This document shows, piece by piece, positions 24,721 to 36,297 of a stretch of DNA of 64,000 nucleotides. Made by a program: the position numbers and the translations under genes. Origin of the DNA: Pseudomonas putida (lineage in GTDB: Bacteria; Pseudomonadota; Gammaproteobacteria; Pseudomonadales; Pseudomonadaceae); NCBI RefSeq assembly GCF_002025705.1, contig NZ_CP018846.1, positions 1,665,501 to 1,729,500 on the forward strand. Reading direction: 5' to 3'. Under the pieces are notes generated by a model. The model was given only the letters and a program-made list of their open reading frames with translations. It ran no database searches and was not told the origin of the DNA. The number at the start of each line of letters is the position of its first letter. Position 1 is the stretch's first letter.

Positions 24721-27243
24721 TTGAAGAAATCCACCGCAACTCCAGCTCCTTTGCCTGTGCCCCTGTGGCGACAGCAGCTGCATTACCGCCTCAAGGAAGG
24801 TGCGTTGATCGCTGTCGGCGCCCTGTGCCTGTACCTGTGGATGGCACTGCTGACCTACGACACGTCGGACCCAGGCTTCAGCCACACCAGCAACATCGAC
24901 CAGGTGCAGAATGCCGCCGGGCGTGCCGGCGCGTACTTCGCCGACATCCTGTTCATGGTGCTGGGCTATTTCGCCTACATCTTCCCGCTGCTGCTGGCGA
25001 TCAAGACCTGGCAGATCTTCCGCGAACGCCACCAGCCGTGGCAGTGGAGCGGCTGGCTGTTCTCCTGGCGCCTCATCGGCCTGGTGTTCCTGGTGCTGTC
25101 GGGCGCGGCCCTGGCGCATATCCACTTCCACCCGCCGGCGAGCCTGCCGTTTTCCGCGGGTGGTGCGCTGGGCGAAAGCCTTGGCGACCTGGCGCGCAAC
25201 CTGCTGAACGTGCAGGGCAGCACGCTGATGTTCATTGCCCTGTTCCTGTTCGGCCTGACGGTATTCACCGACCTGTCGTGGTTCAAGGTGATGGACATGA
25301 CCGGCAAGATCACCCTCGACCTGTTCGAGCTGGTGCAGGGCGCGGCCAGCCGCTGGTGGGAAGCGCGCAACGAGCGCAAACGCCTGGAAGCGCAACTGCG
25401 TGAAGTTGACGAGCCGGCCTTCGACCTGGGGCCGAAGGCCACCGACAAGCGCGAGCCGGCCAAACCGGCGCTGCGCGAGCGCATTTTCAAGCGCGAAGAA
25501 GCACCGGCCCAGCCCGCCGAACCCCGTGAGCCTACCCTTGCCCGTGAGCCTGCCCGTGAGCCGGTAGTGCCTCGCGAGCCGACCCTCGCCCGCGAGCCTG
25601 TAGTGCCGCGTGAGCCTGTGGTCCCCCGCCAGCAACCCGCAGCGGTGCCGACCATCGTGCCACCGGCCGCAGAGCGTGCGCCGGAGCCGAGCAAGCGAGT
25701 GATGAAGGAAAAACAGGCGCCGCTGTTCGTCGACAGCGCCGTGGAAGGCACCTTGCCGTCGATTTCCATCCTCGATCCGGCCGAGCAGAAGAAGATCGAG
25801 TACTCGCCAGAGTCCCTGGCCGGGGTCGGCCAGTTGCTGGAAATCAAGCTCAAGGAATTCGGCGTTGAAGTCTCGGTGGACTCCATCCACCCGGGCCCGG
25901 TGATTACCCGTTACGAAATCCAGCCGGCCGCTGGCGTCAAGGTCAGCCGTATCGCCAACCTGGCCAAGGACCTGGCGCGTTCGCTGGCAGTGACCAGTGT
26001 GCGGGTGGTCGAAGTGATCCCCGGCAAGACCACCGTAGGTATCGAGATCCCCAACGAAAACCGGCAGATGGTGCGCTTCTCGGAAGTGCTCGCCACGCCG
26101 CAGTACGACGAGCAGAAATCGCCGGTCACCCTGGCCCTGGGCCACGACATTGGCGGCAAGCCGGTGATCACCGACCTGGCCAAGATGCCGCACCTGCTGG
26201 TGGCCGGTACTACCGGTTCCGGTAAGTCGGTAGGTGTGAACGCGATGATCCTGTCGATCCTGTTCAAGTCCAGCCCGGAAGACGCGCGGCTGATCATGAT
26301 CGACCCGAAAATGCTCGAACTGTCGATCTACGAAGGCATCCCGCACCTGCTGTGCCCGGTGGTCACCGACATGAAGGACGCCGCCAACGCCCTGCGCTGG
26401 AGCGTGGCCGAGATGGAGCGGCGCTACAAGCTGATGGCGGCCATGGGCGTGCGTAACCTGGCCGGCTTCAACCGCAAGGTCAAGGACGCCCAGGAAGCCG
26501 GCGAGATCATCCATGACCCGCTGTACCGCCGCGAAAGCATGGATGATGAGCCGCCTGCGCTGAAGACCCTGCCGACCATCGTCGTGGTGGTCGACGAATT
26601 CGCCGACATGATGATGATCGTCGGCAAGAAGGTCGAAGAGCTGATCGCCCGTATCGCCCAGAAGGCGCGGGCCGCCGGTATTCACTTGATCCTCGCTACC
26701 CAGCGCCCGTCGGTGGACGTGATCACCGGCCTGATCAAGGCCAACATCCCGACCCGCATGGCGTTCCAGGTGTCGAGCAAGATCGACTCGCGGACCATCA
26801 TCGACCAGGGCGGCGCCGAACAGCTGCTTGGCCATGGTGACATGCTGTACATGCCACCGGGCACCAGCCTGCCGATCCGTGTGCACGGTGCGTTCGTCTC
26901 CGACGATGAAGTGCACCGCACGGTCGAGGCCTGGAAGCTGCGTGGCGCACCGGACTACAACGACGACATCCTCAACGGCGTCGAAGAGGCCGGTAGCGGC
27001 TTTGATGGCGGCGGTGGCGGTGGCGATGGTGACGATGCCGAAACCGATGCCCTGTATGATGAGGCCGTGCAGTTCGTGCTGGAAAGCCGCCGTGCTTCCA
27101 TCTCGGCCGTGCAGCGCAAGCTGAAGATCGGCTACAACCGCGCTGCGCGGATGATCGAGTCGATGGAAATGGCCGGCGTGGTCACCCCGATGAACAGCAA
27201 CGGCTCGCGGGAAGTGATTGCCCCGGGTGGCCCGCGCGACTGA
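24721..27243 (+). CDS. ftsK: DNA translocase FtsK
   Basis: 840 residues. It pumps chromosomal DNA at the septum and activates XerCD at dif. Four to five N-terminal membrane helices (about 28-190), a charged linker, then the RecA-like motor with Walker [13 protein letters not shown] near 498 and Walker [17 protein letters not shown]-terminal gamma winged helix starts [20 protein letters not shown]. The start is TTG, placed by AGGAA at 24706-24710. The linker carries degenerate repeats of [16 protein letters not shown] at about residues 270-303. Confidence 0.96.
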   Translation: MKKSTATPAPLPVPLWRQQLHYRLKEGALIAVGALCLYLWMALLTYDTSDPGFSHTSNIDQVQNAAGRAGAYFADILFMVLGYFAYIFPLLLAIKTWQIFRERHQPWQWSGWLFSWRLIGLVFLVLSGAALAHIHFHPPASLPFSAGGALGESLGDLARNLLNVQGSTLMFIALFLFGLTVFTDLSWFKVMDMTGKITLDLFELVQGAASRWWEARNERKRLEAQLREVDEPAFDLGPKATDKREPAKPALRERIFKREEAPAQPAEPREPTLAREPAREPVVPREPTLAREPVVPREPVVPRQQPAAVPTIVPPAAERAPEPSKRVMKEKQAPLFVDSAVEGTLPSISILDPAEQKKIEYSPESLAGVGQLLEIKLKEFGVEVSVDSIHPGPVITRYEIQPAAGVKVSRIANLAKDLARSLAVTSVRVVEVIPGKTTVGIEIPNENRQMVRFSEVLATPQYDEQKSPVTLALGHDIGGKPVITDLAKMPHLLVAGTTGSGKSVGVNAMILSILFKSSPEDARLIMIDPKMLELSIYEGIPHLLCPVVTDMKDAANALRWSVAEMERRYKLMAAMGVRNLAGFNRKVKDAQEAGEIIHDPLYRRESMDDEPPALKTLPTIVVVVDEFADMMMIVGKKVEELIARIAQKARAAGIHLILATQRPSVDVITGLIKANIPTRMAFQVSSKIDSRTIIDQGGAEQLLGHGDMLYMPPGTSLPIRVHGAFVSDDEVHRTVEAWKLRGAPDYNDDILNGVEEAGSGFDGGGGGGDGDDAETDALYDEAVQFVLESRRASISAVQRKLKIGYNRAARMIESMEMAGVVTPMNSNGSREVIAPGGPRD

Positions 27244-27253
27244 AGAACACCTT

Positions 27254-27284
27254 GCCGGGCACCAACGGTGGCGCCCGGCCTTTT
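27254..27284 (+). terminator. terminator after ftsK
   Basis: GCCGGGC and GCCCGGC flank a 12-base loop and are followed by CTTTT, 11 bp past the ftsK stop. It is only 22 bp before lolA. Confidence 0.65.
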
Positions 27285-27305
27285 CAATGCTCAATGAGGA
27301 TTCCC

Positions 27306-27929
27306 ATGCGCGCGATTCGCATGCTGTTGGTTTCTGCCCTGACCCTGGGCTCGGTTACTGCTTATGCCGGTGAGCAAGACGTACAACGCCTGACCCAGCT
27401 GTTGGAAAAGTCCCAGACCATCGAGGCCAACTTCTCCCAGCTGACCCTGGACGCCGGCGGCACCAGCCTGCAGGAAACGTCCGGCAAGATGACCGTTAAG
27501 CGCCCAGGCCTGTTCTACTGGCACACCAATGCGCCGCAGGAGCAGGTGGTGGTGTCCGATGGCAAGAACGTCACCCTGTGGGACCCGGACCTGGAGCAGG
27601 CGACCATCAAGAAGCTTGACCAGCGCCTGAACCAGACCCCGGCACTGCTGCTGTCCGGTGACGTGTCGAAGATCAGCCAGAGCTTCGACATCACCTCCAA
27701 GGAGCAGGGCGAGGTGATGGACTTCACCCTCAAGCCCAAGACCAAGGACACCTTGTTCGACTCGCTGCGCGTGTCGTTCCGCAGGGGCCTGATCAATGAC
27801 ATGCAGCTGGTCGACAGTGTCGGCCAGCGCACCAACATCCTGTTCAATGGCGTCAAGGCCAACCAGGCGGTGCCGGACAGCCAGTTCAAGTTCGACATCC
27901 CCAAGGGCGCCGACGTCATCAAGGAGTAA
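27306..27929 (+). CDS. lolA: outer-membrane lipoprotein carrier protein LolA
   Basis: 207 residues with a Sec signal peptide ([20 protein letters not shown], cleavage likely at AYA-GEQ). The periplasmic shuttle carries lipoproteins from LolCDE to Lol[15 protein letters not shown] and the [18 protein letters not shown] strand are typical. AGGATT before the ATG at 27306 supports this start over an in-frame extension through the ftsK terminator. rarA follows 12 bp later. Confidence 0.95.
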   Translation: MRAIRMLLVSALTLGSVTAYAGEQDVQRLTQLLEKSQTIEANFSQLTLDAGGTSLQETSGKMTVKRPGLFYWHTNAPQEQVVVSDGKNVTLWDPDLEQATIKKLDQRLNQTPALLLSGDVSKISQSFDITSKEQGEVMDFTLKPKTKDTLFDSLRVSFRRGLINDMQLVDSVGQRTNILFNGVKANQAVPDSQFKFDIPKGADVIKE

Positions 27930-27941
27930 GCAGAGCTCGCC

Positions 27942-29267
27942 ATGGACCTGTTTCGAAGCGAACCCGTCGCCCAGCCTCTGGCCGCCCGCCTGCGCCCGTC
28001 CAACCTGGACGAGTACGTCGGCCAGGAGCACCTGTTGGCGCGTGGCAAACCGCTGCGCGAGGCGCTGGAGCAGGGTGCGCTGCACTCGATGATCTTCTGG
28101 GGGCCGCCGGGGGTGGGCAAGACCACCCTCGCGCGGTTGCTGGCGCAGTTCTGCGATGCGCACTTCGAGACGGTGTCGGCGGTGCTGGCCGGGGTCAAGG
28201 AGATCCGCCAGGCAGTCGAAGTAGCCAAGCAGCAGGCCGGCCAGTATGGCCGGCGCACCATCCTGTTCGTCGACGAAGTGCACCGCTTCAACAAGTCCCA
28301 GCAGGATGCCTTCCTGCCTTATGTGGAAGACGGCACCCTGCTGTTCATTGGTGCCACTACCGAGAACCCGTCGTTCGAACTGAACAATGCGTTGCTGTCG
28401 CGGGCGCGGGTGTACGTGCTCAAGAGCCTCGACGAAGCGGCGCTGCGCAAGCTGGTCAATCGCGCGCTGACTGAAGAGCGCGGGCTGGGCAAGCGTAACC
28501 TGCGGGTCGGTGACGACGCCTTCAAGATGCTCATGGCCGCCGCCGATGGCGATGGCCGGCGCATGCTCAACTTCCTCGAGAACGCCTCGGACCTGGCCGA
28601 AGATGGCAGCGAGATCGACGTCGAGATGCTGCAAAGCCTGCTCGGCGACAGCCGCCGCCGCTTCGACAAGGGGGGCGAAGCGTTCTACGACCAGATTTCT
28701 GCGCTGCACAAGTCAGTGCGCGGCTCCAACCCGGATGGCGCCCTGTATTGGTTCGCCCGCATGCTCGACGGCGGCTGCGACCCGCTGTACATCGCCCGCC
28801 GCGTGGTGCGCATGGCCAGCGAGGACATCGGCAACGCCGACCCGCGCGCCCTGAGCCTGTGCCTGGCCGCCTGGGACGTGCAGGAGCGCCTGGGCAGCCC
28901 GGAGGGCGAGCTGGCGGTGGCCCAGGCCATCACCTACATCGCCTGTGCGCCGAAAAGCAATGCAGTGTACGTGGGCTTCAAGACCGCGTTGCGCGAAGCG
29001 GCCGAACATGGCTCGCTGGAAGTGCCGCTGCACCTGCGCAATGCCCCGACCAAGCTGATGAAGCAACTCGGTTATGGCGAAGAGTACCGCTACGCCCATG
29101 ACGAGCCCGATGCCTATGCGGCCGGCGAGGACTACTTCCCTGAAGAGCTGGAACCGCGCCAGTACTACCAGCCCGTGCCGCGAGGCCTGGAACTGAAGAT
29201 CGGCGAGAAGCTGCGCCACTTGGCCGAGCTCGACCGCAACAGCCCCCGTCAGCGGAGAAAACCGTGA
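27942..29267 (+). CDS. rarA: replication-associated recombination protein A (AAA+ ATPase)
   Basis: 441 residues, the MgsA/WRNIP1 family that acts at stalled forks. Walker [16 protein letters not shown] near 51, Walker [16 protein letters not shown] near 106, sensor [15 protein letters not shown], and the C-terminal tetramerisation region. It overlaps crcB by 4 bp (GTGA) and follows lolA closely, a conserved lolA-rarA-crcB-serS order. Confidence 0.96.
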   Translation: MDLFRSEPVAQPLAARLRPSNLDEYVGQEHLLARGKPLREALEQGALHSMIFWGPPGVGKTTLARLLAQFCDAHFETVSAVLAGVKEIRQAVEVAKQQAGQYGRRTILFVDEVHRFNKSQQDAFLPYVEDGTLLFIGATTENPSFELNNALLSRARVYVLKSLDEAALRKLVNRALTEERGLGKRNLRVGDDAFKMLMAAADGDGRRMLNFLENASDLAEDGSEIDVEMLQSLLGDSRRRFDKGGEAFYDQISALHKSVRGSNPDGALYWFARMLDGGCDPLYIARRVVRMASEDIGNADPRALSLCLAAWDVQERLGSPEGELAVAQAITYIACAPKSNAVYVGFKTALREAAEHGSLEVPLHLRNAPTKLMKQLGYGEEYRYAHDEPDAYAAGEDYFPEELEPRQYYQPVPRGLELKIGEKLRHLAELDRNSPRQRRKP

Positions 29268-29638
29268 TTGCACTGATTGCCGCGGTCAGCGCGGGCGGTA
29301 TTGCCGGGACCTTGTTGCGCTTCGCTACCGCGAACTGGGTCGCGGCCCACTGGCCACGGCACTTCTATGTCGGTACGCTGGCGGTCAACCTGGTTGGCTG
29401 CCTGCTGATCGGCCTGCTCTATGGCCTGTTCCTGCACAAGCCGCTGGCGCCAGTCGAACTGCGCGCCGGCCTGATCGTCGGCTTCCTCGGCGGCCTGACG
29501 ACGTTTTCCTCCTTTTCGCTCGATACCGTGCGCCTGATCGAAAGTGGGCAAGTGCCCCTCGCCTTGGGCTATACCAGTATCAGCGTGGTGGGCGGGCTCC
29601 TGGCCACCTGGGCCGGCCTGTCCCTGACCCGTTTCTGA
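29264..29638 (+). CDS. crcB: fluoride exporter CrcB/Fluc
   Basis: 124 residues, four membrane helices, dual-topology fluoride channel. The Fluc signature [16 protein letters not shown] is near residue 73. It begins with GTG inside the end of rarA. No fluoride riboswitch precedes it; expression seems to come with rarA. Confidence 0.95.
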   Translation: MIALIAAVSAGGIAGTLLRFATANWVAAHWPRHFYVGTLAVNLVGCLLIGLLYGLFLHKPLAPVELRAGLIVGFLGGLTTFSSFSLDTVRLIESGQVPLALGYTSISVVGGLLATWAGLSLTRF

Positions 29639-29656
29639 ACCAACACCTACACATAA

Positions 29657-30949
<1,293 letters not shown>

Positions 30950-32341
30950 ATGGATTACCTGCCGCTGTTCCACAAGCTGCAGGGCGGCCGGGTACTGGTC
31001 GTCGGTGGCGGTGAGATCGCCCTGCGCAAGGCGCGCCTGCTGGCCGATGCCGGCGCCGTGCTGCGCGTGGTGGCGCCGGACATCGACGGCCAGCTGGCCG
31101 CGTTGGCCCGGGAAGGTAGCGGTGAGGTGCTGGTGCGTGGCTATCAGGCGGCCGACCTGGTCGGCTGCCGGCTGGTGATCGCGGCCACCGACGATCCTGG
31201 GCTCAACGCCCAGGTGTCGGCCGATGCGCAGGCGCTGAGCCTGCCGGTCAACGTGGTGGATGCGCCGGCCCTGTGCACGGTGATCTTCCCGGCGATCGTC
31301 GACCGTTCACCCTTGGTGATCGCGGTGTCCAGTGGCGGCGACGCCCCGGTGCTGGCGCGGTTGATCCGCGCCAAGCTGGAGGCCTGGATCCCGTCGGCCT
31401 ATGGCGAACTGGCCGGGCTGGCTGCGCGCTTCCGGCACAAGGTCAAAGCCTTGTACCCGGACGTCAATCAACGCCGCGGGTTCTGGGAAACGGTCTTCCA
31501 AGGGCCGATTGCCGAGCGCCAGCTGGCCGGGCAGGGCGCCGAGGCCGAACGCCTGTTGCAGGCGATGGTCGAGGGTGCTCCAGTGCAGCAGGGTGGCGAG
31601 GTTTATCTGGTAGGTGCTGGGCCGGGTGATCCGGACTTGCTGACCTTCCGTGCCTTGCGCCTGATGCAGCAGGCCGATGTGGTGCTGTACGACCGCCTGG
31701 TGGCACCGGCCATCATCGAGATGTGCCGGCGTGATGCCGAGCGTATCTACGTCGGCAAGCGCCGCGCCGACCATGCCGTGCCGCAGGACCAGATCAACCG
31801 CCTGCTGGTCGACCTCGCCCAGCAGGGCAAGCGTGTATTGCGCCTCAAGGGCGGCGACCCGTTCATCTTTGGCCGGGGTGGCGAAGAGATCGAAGAGCTG
31901 GCCGAGCAAGGTATCCCGTTCCAGGTGGTGCCGGGCATTACCGCGGCCAGTGGGTGTTCCGCTTATGGCGGTATTCCGTTGACTCACCGCGACTATGCCC
32001 AGTCGGTGCGCTTCGTCACCGGGCACCTCAAGGATGGCACCAGCAATCTGCCTTGGCATGACCTGGTGGCGCCGGCCCAGACCCTGGTGTTCTACATGGG
32101 GCTGGTGGGGTTGCCGACCATCTGTGCTGAGCTGATTCGCCATGGGCGGGCGGCCAGTACACCAGCGGCCTTGGTGCAGCAGGGGACTACGCGCAATCAG
32201 CGGGTGTTTACCGGTACGTTGGCGGACCTGCCGCAGCTGGTGGCCGAGCATGAAGTGCATGCGCCGACCCTGGTGATTGTCGGGGAAGTGGTGCAACTGC
32301 GCGAGAAGCTGGCCTGGTTTGAAGGTTCTCAGAACAGCTGA
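30950..32341 (+). CDS. cysG: siroheme synthase, trifunctional
   Basis: 463 residues. The N-terminal Rossmann part (CysG-B, about 1-210, [20 protein letters not shown]) is precorrin-2 dehydrogenase/ferrochelatase. The C-terminal part (CysG-A, about 215-463, [30 protein letters not shown]) methylates uroporphyrinogen III with SAM. The product is the cofactor of sulfite and nitrite reductases. It abuts serS with no gap, which suggests cotranscription. Confidence 0.97.
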   Translation: MDYLPLFHKLQGGRVLVVGGGEIALRKARLLADAGAVLRVVAPDIDGQLAALAREGSGEVLVRGYQAADLVGCRLVIAATDDPGLNAQVSADAQALSLPVNVVDAPALCTVIFPAIVDRSPLVIAVSSGGDAPVLARLIRAKLEAWIPSAYGELAGLAARFRHKVKALYPDVNQRRGFWETVFQGPIAERQLAGQGAEAERLLQAMVEGAPVQQGGEVYLVGAGPGDPDLLTFRALRLMQQADVVLYDRLVAPAIIEMCRRDAERIYVGKRRADHAVPQDQINRLLVDLAQQGKRVLRLKGGDPFIFGRGGEEIEELAEQGIPFQVVPGITAASGCSAYGGIPLTHRDYAQSVRFVTGHLKDGTSNLPWHDLVAPAQTLVFYMGLVGLPTICAELIRHGRAASTPAALVQQGTTRNQRVFTGTLADLPQLVAEHEVHAPTLVIVGEVVQLREKLAWFEGSQNS

Positions 32342-32347
32342 AATCGT

Positions 32348-32369
32348 CGGGGCTGCAAAGCAGCCCCGG
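32348..32369. repeat. short REP-like hairpin after cysG
   Basis: CGGGGCTGCAAAGCAGCCCC GG, followed by CAATCTCAAGC. A near copy with the same flank (CATCTCAAGC) occurs at 44743-44766. It lies between convergent cysG and the porin gene and can act as a terminator stem, without a T-run. Confidence 0.65.
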
Positions 32370-32379
32370 CAATCTCAAG

Positions 32380-33705
32380 CTAGAACAGCGGCACCGAATA
32401 GCTCACCGTCAGCCGGTTCTGATCCTGATTCCATTCACTGGGCACCCCACTGCGCAGCATGCCGTTGCGCCAGCTAAAGCCCAGCCCCTTGAACGCCCCA
32501 CTCTGCACCACATAGTCCAGGGCGATGTCACGCTCCCATTCCTTCTCGTCTCCCCCGGACGCCATGCGGATGTTCGTGCCCTTCAGGTACGCCACCGAAG
32601 CCACCAGCCCCGGTACGCCCAACGCTGCAAAGTTGTAGCTGTATTGGCCGAAGGTGGTGCGCTCGCCCGCACGGGTGAAGCTGGTCACCAGGCGGTCGGT
32701 GAACAGGTAGATGCTCGACCCGGCGGCACCTTCACCGGTATTGCCCTGGTTCAGTTGGACGAAGTTGCCACTGTCGGACACCCGCTGGTGGCCGAGCAGC
32801 ACGGCGTGGCCGCCGATGGCGTAGGTGAACATGGCACTCCAGGTGTCGTTGTCGATCTTGCCCGGCGTATCACCCAGGCCACTGACCTGGTAGCCCGCCG
32901 CGCGGCCGCTGGCCGAGTCGTTGCGCCCGTCGGCATCGGTCTTGAAGTAGCGCAGGTCGGTGGTCAGCGACTGGTCGTCGGCCAGCGCCCAGGTGTGCAC
33001 CAGGCCGGCAAAGTGCTGGATGTAGTAGTCCTGCAGTTGCGCTGCGTAGTACTGCAGCTTTAGGTCGCGGGTCAGCTGGTAGTCCGCGCCGGCGAAAAGG
33101 AATTCGTTGCTCTGGCGGGTGCCGCCCGCTACGGCCAGGCCTGAGCGGTTGGTCGAACTGCGGCCTGTAGTGTGCTCCAGGCGACCACCGATCAAGGTCA
33201 GGCCATCAATTTCTTTCGAGCTGATCATGCCGCCTTCGAAGGTTTGCGGCAGCACCCGGCCGTCGTTGGCCACCAGGATTGGCAGCTTCGGCTGCAACGT
33301 GCCGTAGCGCGCTTCGGTCTGCGAAAAACGCAGTTTGCCGGTCAGCCCCAGCCGGCTCCACTCGTCCACGGCGCTGCCATCACTGTCGTCGGGGATCATC
33401 GAGCTGCCGCGGTGGTTGCCGGCGCCACCGTCCAGGCGCACGCCGAGCATGCCCAGGGCGTCGAGGCCAAAGCCGACGGTACCGTCGGTGAAGCCGGACT
33501 TGTAGTCGAACACGAAGCCTTGGGCCCATTCGGCGGTCTTGCTCTGCCCGGCTGACCCTGGGCGGTCGCGGAAGTCGTTGTTGAAGTAGTAGTTGCGCAG
33601 GTTGAGGTTGGCCTTGCCATCCTCGATGAAGGCGGCCTGGGCTGCGGGCAGTGCGAAGGTGCTGGCGGTGAGCAGGTACAGGTGCGCGCGTGGCTTTCTT
33701 GTCAT
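32380..33705 (-). CDS. OprD-family outer-membrane porin
   Basis: 441 residues with a signal peptide (MTRKPRAHLYLLTASTFALP, cleavage likely at AQA-AFI). The mature N terminus FIEDGKANLNLRNYYFNNDF and the repeated beta-strands ending in a C-terminal Phe (SYSVPLF) are typical of OprD specificity porins, which pass carboxylates or basic amino acids. It is last in the minus-strand arm of the catabolic locus, 68 bp after a PPC-domain gene. It probably admits this pathway's substrate. Confidence 0.92.
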   Translation of the reverse strand: MTRKPRAHLYLLTASTFALPAAQAAFIEDGKANLNLRNYYFNNDFRDRPGSAGQSKTAEWAQGFVFDYKSGFTDGTVGFGLDALGMLGVRLDGGAGNHRGSSMIPDDSDGSAVDEWSRLGLTGKLRFSQTEARYGTLQPKLPILVANDGRVLPQTFEGGMISSKEIDGLTLIGGRLEHTTGRSSTNRSGLAVAGGTRQSNEFLFAGADYQLTRDLKLQYYAAQLQDYYIQHFAGLVHTWALADDQSLTTDLRYFKTDADGRNDSASGRAAGYQVSGLGDTPGKIDNDTWSAMFTYAIGGHAVLLGHQRVSDSGNFVQLNQGNTGEGAAGSSIYLFTDRLVTSFTRAGERTTFGQYSYNFAALGVPGLVASVAYLKGTNIRMASGGDEKEWERDIALDYVVQSGAFKGLGFSWRNGMLRSGVPSEWNQDQNRLTVSYSVPLF

Positions 33706-33773
33706 TGTTGTTTTCCTGAAGGCGAAAGGGCGCCCGAAACGTCCGGGCGCAAAGGGCGTGGTGCAGCGGTGGG

Positions 33774-34172
33774 TCAGTCGGGCAGCCATTCCTGCAGGGT
33801 CAGCTCGACCGTGATGAACGACAGGTTGCGGCCACGCTGCAGGCGGCCGGCGAAGATGTTGCCGTCGGCATCGGCAAGTACGGCCTGCAGGCGGCTCTGC
33901 CCGGCGATGACCTCGCCGCTGAGGCTGAGGATCTCGATGCCCGGGCCCGGCACGTGGATATCCTGCATGCCCTGGCGGCCAAGGTAGTGCAGCGCGCCGT
34001 CGATCAGGCTGCCGAGGCCGCCACGGACCACGGCGCAGTTGATGCCGTGGCTGGCACAGAGCGCCTCGGCGCTGTCGATGATGTCTTCGTTGGGCTTGAG
34101 CCGGGCAACCACCAGGCGGCCCAGCTGGCCGCTCTGCACGTGCGACTCGGCGCTGTGTGGAGCAAGGGTCAT
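33774..34172 (-). CDS. PPC/DUF296-domain protein (short)
   Basis: 132 residues. A single PPC (DUF296) fold is suggested by LKPNEDIIDSAEALCASHGI, then GGLGSLIDGALHYLG and a terminal FITVELTLQEWL. The domain occurs in plant AT-hook regulators and in uncharacterised bacterial proteins. No AT-hook is present. It starts at 34172, overlapping the second PPC gene by 4 bp. Function unknown; the tight coupling suggests it works with that protein and the CoA ligase/thiolase pair. Confidence 0.7.
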   Translation of the reverse strand: MTLAPHSAESHVQSGQLGRLVVARLKPNEDIIDSAEALCASHGINCAVVRGGLGSLIDGALHYLGRQGMQDIHVPGPGIEILSLSGEVIAGQSRLQAVLADADGNIFAGRLQRGRNLSFITVELTLQEWLPD

Positions 34173-34720
34173 GAGGCCTCCTTGAGCACGGGGTGCAACA
34201 GGTTGAACTGGGTTTCGGCATCCGGCTGCACCTGGTAGGCCACCTGGTCGAACAGGCACAGGCGCAGCACCAGCGGCTCGCTGCCGACGATCAGCCGGTT
34301 GAGCACCAGGTGGCCGCCGTGCTGCTGCCCGTCGCGGTCGATGAAGCCTGCGTGGCAGTGCAGTAGCGGCGCGCCGCTGGCATCGCGGCCAACGGTGAGA
34401 GCGCCGCTGATGAAGGTGATGTAGCCGTCCAGCACCACTGGCTGGCCATAGTCGTAGGGGCGCTGGCTATCGCGGGTGGTGACCATGCGGTGGTAGCTCA
34501 GGTGCGCCGCGCCGCCACAGAGGATGCGCCCCACCGCGCTCTGGTAGCGGCAACCGTGCAGCACGGCCAGCAGGCCTTCGGCGACATTGCAGGCCAGCGG
34601 CAGCTCGACGCGCAGTTCCTGGCCATGCGCCACTTCGCAGTCGAGCAGGCGCGGCTGCTGCGGCAGGCCGCCATGGATGAAGTGGCGCACGCCGCCATGG
34701 GTTTCGAAGTGCGGTGTCAT
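34169..34720 (-). CDS. second PPC/DUF296-like protein
   Basis: 183 residues. The second half (GYITFISGALTVGRDASGAP, then LLHCHAGFIDRDGQQHGGHL) matches the metal-binding His pattern of bacterial PPC/DUF296 proteins. The first 85 residues are less recognisable. Overlaps of 4 bp at both ends tie it to the other PPC gene and to the acyl-CoA synthetase. Function unknown; the two may form a heteromer. Confidence 0.6.
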   Translation of the reverse strand: MTPHFETHGGVRHFIHGGLPQQPRLLDCEVAHGQELRVELPLACNVAEGLLAVLHGCRYQSAVGRILCGGAAHLSYHRMVTTRDSQRPYDYGQPVVLDGYITFISGALTVGRDASGAPLLHCHAGFIDRDGQQHGGHLVLNRLIVGSEPLVLRLCLFDQVAYQVQPDAETQFNLLHPVLKEAS

Positions 34721-36297
34721 GCCGGCTGCTCCTGGCCCGCTTCAAGCAGTGCACGGATGTGCTTCTTGACGATCTTGCCGTAGCCGGACTTCGGCATTTC
34801 GTGCCAGCGCACAAAGCGCTTGGGCCACTTGTAACGCGCCAGGCGCGGTTCAAGGTGAGCCAGCAGCTGTTCGTCGCTGACCTCGGCGGTGGTGACGATC
34901 ACCGCGCAGCCACACTCGCCCCATTTCTCGTCGGGCATGCCCAGCACCGCTACCTCGTTGACTGCCGGGTGGGTCAGCAGCGCTTCTTCGATCTCCCGTG
35001 GGTACACGTTGGAGCCGCCGGAGATGTACATGTCCGATGCGCGGCCGGTGATGAACAGGTAACCCTGGTCGTCGACATGGCCGAGGTCACCCGTGTGGAA
35101 CCAGCCATGGCGGAAGCAGGCTGCGTTGGCTTCGGGGTTGTTGTAGTAGCCGGCGAACACCGCCGGGCCGCGCACGCAGATTTCGCCGTCGCTGCCGCTG
35201 GGCAACTCGGTGCCGTGCTCGTCGAGGATCGCCACCTGCATGCCAGTGCGCGGGTAGCCACAGGAGCCGACCTTGGCCTGCGGGCCGTCCTCGGCGTCGT
35301 GGCAGTCGGCCGGCAGCACGGTGATGTTGCCGGTCACCTCGCCGAGGCCGTAATACTGCACCAGCACCTTGCCCAGGGTGCGCAGGGCATGGCACTGGTC
35401 GGCGCGGTACATCGGCGCGCCGGCATAGATCACGTAGCGCAGGCTGCTGTGGTCATAGCGGTCCACGGCCGGGTCTTCGGTGAGCATTTTGACGATGGTC
35501 GGCACCGTAAACAGGTTGTCGATGCGATGCTCCTGCACCAGCCGCCAGGCTTCGTCGCAGTCCAGCCGCTCGCCGGCCGGCAGCACGCAGGCTGCGCCGC
35601 GGGCGACGTTGACCAGGGCGTGGATGCCAGCGCCGTGGGACAGCGGGGCGAGCACCAGCGAGCGCGACTGCTGGCTCAGGCCGGGCATCAGGTCGGCCAG
35701 GTGGTTGTTGACCACGAAGGCCATCTGGCCGTGGGTGAGCACACCGGCCTTGGGGTGGCCGGTGGTGCCAGAGGTGTAGAAGAACCACAGCGGGTCGTGA
35801 TAGTGCACCTCGGCCGGGCGGAAGGCCGTTTGCAGCGGCGCGCCCTCATCGAGCAAGGCGTCGTAGCCCAGCTCGCCGCTACGTGGGCTGCCGATGGCGA
35901 TGACCGTCTGCAAGGCAGGGGAGGCCGAGCGCACGGCGTCGACGTAATGACCGAAGCCTTCGTCATAGAGCATCGCCACTGCGCCGCTGGAGCTTCCCAG
36001 GTACGCGGCCTCCGGCGGGGTGATGCGCACGTTGGTCGGCACCCAGACCATGCCAAGGCGAAACGCCACCCAGGCACTTTCGAACAGTTGCAGGTTGTTG
36101 CGCGCATGCACCAGCAGCCGGTCGCCCTTGCCCAGGCCCCGTGCACGCAGGGCGGCGGCGACGCTGTCGACGCGTTGCAGCAGCTGGCGCCACGACACCT
36201 GCTGCTCGCCGCGGATGAAACCCGGCTGCTCGGGCAGGCGTCGGGCCACCTGGGCCAGCAGCTCACCGAGGTTCATCACGTTGTCGATACCGGTCAT
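34717..36297 (-). CDS. acyl-CoA synthetase (ANL superfamily)
   Basis: 526 residues. It adenylates a carboxylic acid and forms its CoA thioester. The P-loop-like FYTSGTTGHPKAGVLTHGQ is near residue 170, YGLGEVTGN near 310, HTGDLGHVDDQGYLFITGR near 400 and the catalytic Lys region GYGKIVKKHIR near the end. It resembles medium- or long-chain and aromatic acid ligases. The substrate cannot be read from the sequence. It overlaps the thiolase and PPC genes by 4 bp each. Confidence 0.9.
   Translation of the reverse strand: MTGIDNVMNLGELLAQVARRLPEQPGFIRGEQQVSWRQLLQRVDSVAAALRARGLGKGDRLLVHARNNLQLFESAWVAFRLGMVWVPTNVRITPPEAAYLGSSSGAVAMLYDEGFGHYVDAVRSASPALQTVIAIGSPRSGELGYDALLDEGAPLQTAFRPAEVHYHDPLWFFYTSGTTGHPKAGVLTHGQMAFVVNNHLADLMPGLSQQSRSLVLAPLSHGAGIHALVNVARGAACVLPAGERLDCDEAWRLVQEHRIDNLFTVPTIVKMLTEDPAVDRYDHSSLRYVIYAGAPMYRADQCHALRTLGKVLVQYYGLGEVTGNITVLPADCHDAEDGPQAKVGSCGYPRTGMQVAILDEHGTELPSGSDGEICVRGPAVFAGYYNNPEANAACFRHGWFHTGDLGHVDDQGYLFITGRASDMYISGGSNVYPREIEEALLTHPAVNEVAVLGMPDEKWGECGCAVIVTTAEVSDEQLLAHLEPRLARYKWPKRFVRWHEMPKSGYGKIVKKHIRALLEAGQEQPA

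Noticed and set aside
25500..25635. Minisatellite unrelated to coding
   Set aside because: The repeats are in frame and encode the [14 protein letters not shown] linker of FtsK.
24598..27294. 898-codon open frame antisense to ftsK
   Set aside because: It mirrors ftsK in a high-GC third-position frame, is His/Arg/Gln-rich without any domain, and has no ribosome-binding site.
29000..29264. Fluoride riboswitch ahead of crcB
   Set aside because: crcB starts inside rarA with a 4-bp overlap; no structured leader could fit, and no such motif is visible.
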